DNA from: Brachypodium distachyon
Taxonomy: Eukaryota > Streptophyta > Magnoliopsida > Poales > Poaceae
Direction: 5' to 3'
Assembly: GCF_000005505.3 (NCBI RefSeq)
Contig: NC_016133.3
Location: 5,332,001 to 5,396,000, forward strand
DNA length: 64,000 nt
Position numbers and translations under genes: made by a program. The notes beneath the pieces are model-generated. The model was not told where the DNA came from and ran no database searches. It worked only from the letters and a program-made list of their open reading frames with translations. This document shows, one piece after another, positions 56,278 through 64,000 of this stretch. Each line of letters starts with the position of its first letter. The first letter of the stretch is position 1.

Positions 56278-57440
56278 ACTCTATTAGATACCCAGGGTGT
56301 AGAATAACTATTCTTCACCCTGGTCATTCTGACTAGCCGGACGACCGGACCAACCTGGCCACCCGACCGAGCGAGCGCCCCAGCGACGTAATTTTTTTAA
56401 CCACTCAAAAAATAGCAATCCGATGATTTATGAATCAACGTGACCAAGCAACAGAGCCTTCTGAACCACTCGATCGCTTGCCGTAATTTAAGGTCGTACT
56501 AGCTGACTAGCATCCTACGTTGTTATAAGCTGCAACGTAACTTTCTTATGTCTCATCCAAACACAGTGGACACTCCTCACAAATTATGCCCCCTGCTGCC
56601 TCAACGTAAACTTATTACGGTGCATGCAGATACCGAACGAGACGTGAGCTCGCTGCTGCTGCCTCAAACGTGCGCTCGCTGCTACTACTCCGGCGTAAAT
56701 TTGTTACGTCGCATGCAGATACCGAGACGAGACGTGCGCTCGGTGCTACTACTCCTCGACGTAAATTTGTTACGTCGCATGCAGATTAATATTCATGGTC
56801 CGTGTGGCGGGGTCGTGTGGCGCGGTGCGGGGCGGTCGCTCCAGCAAACCTGGCGCGGGTGCAGAATACCAGGGAGTCAAATAGCGCCACTCTATATATA
56901 TATATATATATATATGTCCCTAAGTTTTTCACTGCCCTCCTGAGCTACACATAGCTCCGTCGGTGACGTCCACATAACTAAAGTTGCCACTTACTTGGGG
57001 CAAATTGTCACTGCCACTTCACTAAAGTTGCTCGCAGAACATGGCGCGATTCTTGCCACTTCTTTCCGATTGGACGATTAGCAAGGCTTTCACTGTAGAA
57101 GGATAGAAAGCGAACGTTCGCTCCTTAGAAATGTTTTGAGCTATTCTAAAAAATGTTTTGAGCAAAAAATAATTTGCTACACTTCCTTGATTTTTTCGGT
57201 ACACCGTCATTTTCCCCATTTGATCAACACACACAGAAAATGTCCGTGTTTTCATAAAATCACCACATATTCTAGTTTTTTAATGTCATAACCCTTTGCA
57301 TTTTTAAGTGATTTTCTGCCAAGCAACCAATAGAATGTACATGAGAGGTAGTTTTTGCCTTAAGTTTCCCATGCTGCATTTTGTTCACAAGCTCTTTGTG
57401 TTTCTTTTTGCAGGAGGACAAGCTCTTTTACATACATTTG
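56118..57440. repeat. Intergenic with (TA)n tracts, a hairpin and a triplicated unit
   Basis: (TA)n runs lie at about 56247-56273 and 56893-56914. CCAGGGTGTAGAATA (56292-56306) pairs with TATTCTTCACCCTGG (56309-56323) as a tight hairpin. Units starting CGTAAA(C/T)TT(A/G)TTACG, then GCATGCAGAT, start near 56605, 56694 and 56760; the first two also share ACGAGACGTG. No gene is supported. Confidence 0.5.
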
Positions 57441-58506
57441 CTATCTACTCCCTCCGTTTCTAAATATTTGTCGTGGTTACTTAGGAAAGTAGTATATGTC
57501 CAATAAAAACGTTGATCTTGATGGTAGTAGACACTTTTCAATCAGATGTCCTAGCAAGTGTGTTTCGATCCATAATTTAATGGATCAATTTCTCCACTCT
57601 AATTCACCCTTAACCATTGCCATCATGTGCTCAGAAACCTCCACCCCTGCCCAAGTGCCGCCTCTTCTCGCCTCCGTCATGGTCGTCTGCCATCTTGTTC
57701 GTTCTCCGCTTCGATCAATAATTTAATTGTATCGTTTTGTTTTCCTACTCATGTGTTCATGTAATCCAAAGCGACCCTTAGTGTGTTCTTCTATAATTTA
57801 ATGGGTCAATTTATCCACTTCGATTCACCCTTAGTCGTTACGGTTGGAGTTTGCCAGTTTGGTGAACTCGAATGCCAACGGTTCGTTCGTGTCCACTTCC
57901 TCGGTAAGCATGGGAACTTGGGAAGGCATGGTGTTGCGCAACATGGAGGGAGCAGTCATCCTTAAGGCAATCTGTGTCCATGCCCTGGAGAAGGAGATCT
58001 TGGCATGTCCTTAGATCTGCGTTTATAGTTTGAGAAATCAGACCGATGGATTGCAAATCGACAGAGAGAGATGTTGTGAAATTATTTTGTTATAAACTGA
58101 ATGCATATTGGTACTTAAAAACAACCACCATGAAGATAGATTCCATGTCAGCAAAATTCATAGTATTTCACTGGCTGACACATGAAATTTCTTAAGTCCA
58201 GCCATACAACGAACTGTGAAACAAGCACATACTAAGTACACGCTTCGGAAAGCAAATCTTGCTTAGCAACAGTCAGTTATGCAACTTCTCTCTACTTCTT
58301 TGGAACAATTAACAAGACGCTATGAACAAAAAGAATCGGGGCCATTCTCGACCTGTATACATATATATTCTGCACACCAAACTATAAAAGAAATCAAAAT
58401 CAATCTCTGCGACCAAACTCAGGCCTCAGACATATTTCAGATCTTCTCAGCAGAATTACCAGCAGAGGTCCATCTAACTGTTTCACAGTTCTTCATCCAG
58501 ACTGCC
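57441..58506. other. Intergenic; unpaired transposon end and DUF810 gene 3' flank
   Basis: CTCCCTCCGTTTCTAAATAT at about 57450 is a MITE end; no matching right end was found. GATCAATTT...CACTTCGATTCACCCTTA-like phrases occur twice (57584-57612 and 57803-57832). The right side should contain the 3' untranslated region of the DUF810 gene. Confidence 0.45.
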
Positions 58507-61500
58507 TCAACAGAGGATCGATCGGGCGTCGATCACCGATTGCGGTGGGTCCAAGTCCTTGTCCTGGAGAGCATTGCCCAGCAGTCTTTGCATCTCTGAC
58601 GCGAAGACGTCATCCAGGATCTGCACAACATAGCTCCTCAGGGTAAGTATACACTACTCTGACACTCACTCTAAGGCTGTGCTGTTTTTGTCAGAGTGAT
58701 TGCATTCTGTTCTAGAATTTCATAGGGAAATAACTTCTCGTCACTTGGACGAAATGTGTCAGAATCATTCTTACATCACTGAAACTTAATATGCATGGTA
58801 GCAGGGATCCAAGCGGAATCCCGTTTATACCCCCTTCTAAATAAATCTCCAAATCCACAAGTATAATCTAATGCTAAGATTTGTGGATTTGGAGATTGAC
58901 CTGGAAGCAGGGTATAAATCCGCTTGCATCCCTACAGTAGTCATATCCAAACTGTTACGAAGTAATTTATCTCATGTACTAAAAATAGTAATTGATTCTT
59001 ATAAAGTTGCTTTCCTAATAACTTTAGATCTTGGTGCTGAGTGTGGGCTTACCCCTAAAGCATAATCTGATCCGCGGTACCAAATCCTGTTCTCCTTTCT
59101 GCTCTCGAGGAATCTCAACACAATCTGCCAAAATAATGTCGATATCTAAGTACAAATCGGCATGGCAGTGCTAGGAAATCACCAGAGCTGTATCTTTCTT
59201 GCTCATATTTACCTGGCCCAACCTATCCCAGAAACCTCGGCAAATGGCCACGAATATTCTGCTGGAAAAGACCTTGTGGAGATTGTGAATGGAATCCGAA
59301 AGCTGGGCAGAGAGAGCCTGCATTCTTTCGCGCATTTCACTTTCACCTTCAGTCTCTTTTGTTTCTTCAAGAATTCGTTTTAGCCTCGTCGTCCGGTTAG
59401 CCTGATTCTGAAACCATTGGTTAATAAAATTTATGACCTCATATAAACATTGAATCAGGTCTGACAATAATGTTAAGAATGTGTCAGAATCATTCTTACA
59501 TCACTGGCAATCTTCTCCACTATTGCTTGCAGGTATTTCTTGTACTTCTTCCTCAACATGACTGTGATAGAATTCATTTGTTCTCCGAAAACTGTGTTCC
59601 CGTTTGATATAGTTAGATATGCTGCCCATGATTTAAGGATATCTTCAATTCGGCAGTGTAACACATCTAGCATTCTTTTAACCGTGTTCATGAATGTTCC
59701 TAACTGTGAGGAAGAATAATGAACTGGTCATTAATGAACAAACAACTGCAACAAACTGTGTGATATGATGCAAGCATATATATACCTGATTTGGGACAAT
59801 ATATGGAGCTATTGATTGTCTTCTCGTCAGTCTTTGCACCTGCTTCTCAAGAATTTTTGGTATGCCATCTCTTAGAGGCATTAGAGTCTCCATGTATTGC
59901 TTTTCTAGTGCCTTCATAGTTTCTCTTTCCACGTCAGCAATAGCCTGAATGAGAAAGGGAATATCAATTGAGTCCATTGCATGAGTAGCATGGGATCTGA
60001 ATATCTGATACAGAAGAGCAAACGTGTACGTACATTCTCCAAACTCATCAGATACTGAGGCCATCTGTTGATAACCACTCCATACTCACTTATGCTCTCT
60101 TTTATCTGCTCATAAATTTGCTCAACAAATGGTGATGTTGTCGATGTTGCAGCAGGGCATGATAACTGCAGGGGCAGGCGAGGGATTATGCAAGGAAGTT
60201 AAACTTCCAATCTTTTTTTTGTCTAGTATTTGTGTACGATTACCTTCTCAGCTTTGCAATAATCAAGTAAGTGCAACCGAGTATCTTCAATCCACACCAT
60301 AATGTAGTCATGAAACAATTCCCTCGAAACCACACCCCCGGGAATAGGTCTGCAATTGTATGAACGAAACAAAATGAATCCGCTAAAACTAACGTTGCAG
60401 TTTGGGCCCCTTGCGACACCTGTATCAACTGGAGAAAACAGTAACAGTAGAAGAAGCATTCAATTGTATCTTACCTCACTTCCCAGGAGTCAAGATCTCT
60501 CTCAAAATCAGCAGTCGCAATCAGCAGTTCAGCGACATGTTGTAGCGGTCTTGACGGGGGACTTGCAGATAGAAAACCCTTCAATCGTTTGCAGAGTTCT
60601 GTACTATAGAGGGATGCTGCTATGTTTGGCAGATCTATGGAACTAAAAGACACAAAAATGAATGTGAGGGAAGTTTTGAGTAGTATCTAAACAGAACAAA
60701 AATTATTTTACTAGAGGAAGTAGCATATGCTACCTTGGAAGTATATTCTGATTGTGAATCTTGATGTCAGCTTGAATTTCATGACTTATACTAATGCATA
60801 GTGTTTTCATTTTGAGATATGCGGCAGAGATAGTCATTGGGTCTGTAAGAAGGCTGTCATTATTGCTCGACATGAACTCATCTGTCTCAATCATATGCCT
60901 CCTGCACCTCTTTGCTGCAGCAGTCTGTAAAAGGGAGATTTATGTTGTTCAGCTCTGGGTATTCAAATAATCAACAAAAAGCATTTCCTTCATTTATACT
61001 AATCTGAAACCTGAATGCAATACAGTATGTTGTACTCCCTCTGATCCTAAATTCTTGACTCAAATTTGCTCAAATATGGATGTATCTATTCTTAAAAAGC
61101 GTCTAGATACATGTAATATTTCGACAACAATTTAGGATCGGAGGGAGTAGATTTTTTGTAATATAAGTTTGCACCATGAGTGAATTTGTATGTTTTCCTA
61201 GATTTGCATGCATCACTAACAAAATCAGCAATGATATATGCACAATGTCTCCCAACTGGGCTAATAAACATTCGTTAACATGGAAATGTTTCATAACAGG
61301 AAAAATGTTGCCTTGCACAGTGTTTGAACAATGAGCATAAAGGTAATTTTAATTTCAAAGTAGAAAAGTCCACCATCCTAACATTCACAAATCATAGTTG
61401 CATGAAGAGAAAGGTACAAGATTCATTGCTCTGGGCAAACACAAATCACATCGGAATGAAAAGATGTCTAACCTGCAGGTAGTTCCTAAGTAAGTTTTGC

Positions 61501-64000
61501 GCTTCATTGGATAGTATGTCATGCAGTACGCTGAATATCTGAACTGCAGGTGCCAAAGCTGGTGCGGCACAATCAGCTATGGGGCCAAATAGGTCCGACA
61601 GGCCAGTAGGAGAGTGTTCGTCCAATGATTTGTAATTTTCGAACACTACACCAAGGAGACTGTTGATCCTATCTTCACAGTCAAGCAGTATACTTCTCTG
61701 TACATAAATAAGAAATAATCAAGGCTCCATAAAATGCTACCCACTTTCTACCATAAACTGTTCACTTGCTGGCATAATTTCTACCATTACAAGCAAATTG
61801 CGTTACCATGAATTATTGAATTTACATACACATTTTTTTTAAATAGTGTATATCGTATCTGCTAGGACATTTAATGTTTTCAACCGTTATCTATGAATTA
61901 TTGACCAGTATATGCATGAGCCTTTTTTAGTGAAAAGATTACCTCTTGTCTTGTCAAAGTTCTATCATTCCGTGCTTTCATGACAGGGAGAAGCAGATTG
62001 TACGTAAGTTCCAAGCAATCCTTTGTTGGCGTTGCCACGTTCATAATGAAAGACAAGTACCTGTAAATTTCATGCATAATAATATCATGTTCTGCTATAT
62101 TTACTAGACATCATTGAACGCATGCAGGTAAGTAATTTATCACCTCAATTTTCTATATGAGTCTGATACCCCATAGTAATCAGAAAATTCATCCAACAAC
62201 CACTTCCATGAACCACTGATGTGCAGCATTTTGCTGTTGAACTTTTGAGCTCTCATTGCTGCTTCCAGAACCATGTCGTATATAATTGTATCCACAGCTA
62301 GACCACCCTGCAGCATCTAGTTTTCCGATGCCATATATGGTTAATACATATGCTAAAAATTTGCACATTCATCATTGTCTGAGCAGGAAAAGAAAAGAAG
62401 AAAAATACCTTTGCAGATCCATAATTGTCGGTAGACATGGACAAATTCATACAAAGCTGAATTTTGCCCACACATTCATCATCCTCAAGGTATAGAGGCC
62501 ACCACCTAGTGATTTCCTCTTGCTGTTTCAGATGTGCACATATGAGAAATGAAGTTTAGTCATCTTTTAGTACAAGTCATGAATCAATTGCGCCAATGAG
62601 GGTGAGCAGTACATACATGGGTATCAGTGAATGATGAAACTTGAATTTTTGCACGGCCTATGACAACCCTATTGTTGTCTTGTACTTCAACAAGAATAGC
62701 ATCCCCCTGGCTCTCTAGGTAACTGAATCATATGTATTAAAATATTAATTGATGGTTCGATAACATTATCCAAACAAGTCTTCTTAATTCCATTGGTAGA
62801 ACAAACATGCAGGTGTATAACAGAATCATAGCTAGGTTAGAACTTACAAGAGTTGAGATTCACCAGTCCCTGGTTTCAAATATTGTGGAGAAATGGAATC
62901 TCTTTGCTGACCTTTGCAGGAGCTTTGCAGTTCTATCGTGCATGTGAACATTTCTGCAAGTATGATATTGTGTTACTATGGAAATAAAATCAGGCACGTA
63001 CAAGCCGTAGAAAATTAAATGCGCCCTCTTAACCTTCTGGCAAAGATGTTGATGATGTGGATGTCAACATCGTAACCTGGCTCTTCAGAATTTTAGAGAT
63101 CTGTCTGACATACTCACTACCAGCTTGCACGTATAGGTTTCTAAAGGATGATGTTGCCCGAAGCTTTGGTCTTTGCGGAACAACACGTATCTTTTGTACT
63201 GTTAGCAAACATTGAAATGTGAGTGCAAAGATTAAAATTTCAAAAACATGCCTAACTAGCCTATGTATTGCAGTCATGACATGCTTTGGTTGTTAACTTA
63301 CCGTCTTCAAAACCAATTTAGCCAAGGATATTTTATGATCTACAAACATGAGGCATAATGTAGATAAAAGATGTTCCATGCTTGCTGATGCATACCTTCA
63401 ATCTCAATCTGTCTAACAAGTTTCCTTGCCTTCATGGTACAACTTTCATCCTTATCATAGGCATGTGTTGCATCATCTTGATTCTTATACCTTGGATGAA
63501 GCAAAAATTTCTGTATTCTATTCATCAGAAAGAGGTCATAATTAAGCTGTGCGGTCAAAGGCAAATTGTGGTCAAGTAACAGAACACCAGATTACTCAGA
63601 ACATAAATTCATGGATAAGATACTAAGATATTGCATACCCGAAGGCGCTTCGCAGCACCATGCACTCGTCACGAAGGAATTCTGGAGCCTCCATGCAATT
63701 TCTTGCCCACGCATTCAGACAAAGCCTGAAGCACGCATCATATGCAACAAACGATTGCCATGCATTTTGGACGCTGTCAAGTAAAAGAGCGACGCATAAG
63801 AACAGGAAGCAGTAAAGAAAAGCAGATGTGTAACAAGTAAATCAAAACGCACTTGGTCGTGAAGCTTGGTATCTGAGCTAATAAATTATTCTCGAGGTAT
63901 GGCACATGAACACCATCTTCATGCACATTTGTACTGAATAGCATTACAATCGTTAGCTTGAACTAATCCAAAGTGTAAATGCTAAAAGCACTCAGAATTA
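58507..64000 (-). CDS. DUF810/MUN-domain protein, PATROL1-like, 5' part outside the window
   Basis: Twenty exons seen, low to high: 58507-58620, 59053-59124, 59213-59407, 59500-59703, 59786-59944, 60034-60165, 60244-60349, 60475-60642, 60734-60924, 61473-61697, 61943-62060, 62144-62307, 62409-62522, 62617-62722, 62848-62953, 63034-63190, 63302-63339, 63396-63517, 63639-63773, 63853-63933; 901 codons, phase consistent throughout. Hallmarks: WQSFVAYDACFRLCLNAWAR, YKSLDEHSPTGLSDLFGP, CAAPALAPAVQIFSVLHDIL, YSTELCKRL, LIATADFERDL, ELFHDYIMVWIEDTRL, FVAICRGFWDRLGQ, and the end ARSILC. This is the plant Munc13-like (MUN/MHD) family. PATROL1 moves the plasma-membrane proton pump in stomata; the role of this paralogue is unknown. 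Between about 62410 and 62950 a C2-like segment is present (MFTCTIELQSSC, DAILVEVQDNNRVVIGRAKI, EEITRWWPLYL). The 63190 acceptor is weak but the only one keeping phase. Confidence 0.92.
58799..58936. mobile_element. Fold-back MITE (about 138 bp) in the last intron of the DUF810 gene
   Basis: 58801-58860 and 58881-58935 are inverted copies: GGGATCCAAGCGGAATCCCG pairs with the inverse of ATAAATCCGCTTGCATCCCT, and AAATCTCCAAATCCACAA pairs with TTGTGGATTTGGAGATT. The loop is about 20 bases. A transcript would fold into a single hairpin. Target duplication unclear; superfamily not assigned. Confidence 0.75.
61035..61147. mobile_element. Stowaway-like MITE (113 bp) in an intron of the DUF810 gene
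   Basis: CTCCCTCTGATCCTAAATTC at the left and AATTTAGGATCGGAGGGAG at the right, TA duplicated on both sides (61033-61034, 61148-61149). Lies between exons 61473-61697 and 60734-60924. Same family as the degraded copy at 54312-54438. Confidence 0.92.

Noticed and set aside
1..64000. CRISPR array, operon or phage-like block
   Set aside because: No regularly spaced identical repeats with unique spacers, no intronless gene runs; the sequence is a plant nuclear genome.

Overview
The window is nuclear DNA from a grass, most likely a pooid (wheat/barley group or a close relative). The evidence is spliced genes with GT-AG introns, strong local GC swings, an Au-type SINE in an intron, and many Stowaway-like MITEs with CTCCCTCCG ends. 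No bacterial, organellar or viral block was seen. All exon models below come from reading splice sites and checking that reading phase closes; no transcript or database was consulted.

Layout, left to right. 1-2.8 kb: decayed reverse-transcriptase relatives (an RNase H-like fragment on -, a zinc-binding RT fragment on +). 2.8-5.1 kb (-): RCC1-repeat protein. 5.65-6.66 kb (-): LHCA3, a photosystem I antenna protein, with a G-box/I-box pair upstream. 7.7-10.7 kb: a SINE-like insertion with 15-bp target duplications, then a ~2 kb imperfect palindrome made of two divergent retrotransposon 3' ends. 10.8-12.5 kb (-): NUS1/LEW1-like cis-prenyltransferase subunit. 14.15-20.3 kb (-): SRP68, 13 exons. 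22.9-29.7 kb (+): alpha/beta hydrolase, 14 exons, with one GC-AG intron. 32.3-34.4 kb (+): EF-hand protein. 36.5-39.2 kb (+): ARF-GAP with C2 domain (AGD12/13 type). 39-50 kb: gene-poor and transposon-rich (three copies of a CTCAGTCG-palindrome element, a Mariner-like element with a nested hAT MITE, a second hAT MITE with a perfect 8-bp duplication, a Mutator-like element, a CACTA-like remnant, an ERF gene fragment and a degenerate unknown gene). 50.8-52.9 kb: a broken two-domain pectin methylesterase inhibitor gene (+) facing a broken pectin methylesterase gene (-). 54.5-55.9 kb (-): what looks like a non-coding snoRNA host gene with a TGGGCC/telo-box/TATA promoter and three box C/D snoRNAs, two of them tandem copies. 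58.5-64 kb (-): the 3' part (20 exons, 901 codons) of a DUF810/MUN-type PATROL1-like gene that runs off the right edge.

The intact genes are ordinary housekeeping or photosynthesis genes with no pathway in common: membrane traffic and secretion (SRP68, ARF-GAP, DUF810/MUN), dolichol synthesis in the ER (NUS1), light harvesting, calcium sensing. No operon-like logic is expected. The most unusual items are the snoRNA cluster, the 2-kb palindrome, the two GC-AG introns, the 8-nt terminal coding exon of NUS1, and the transposon family that brackets gene fragments.
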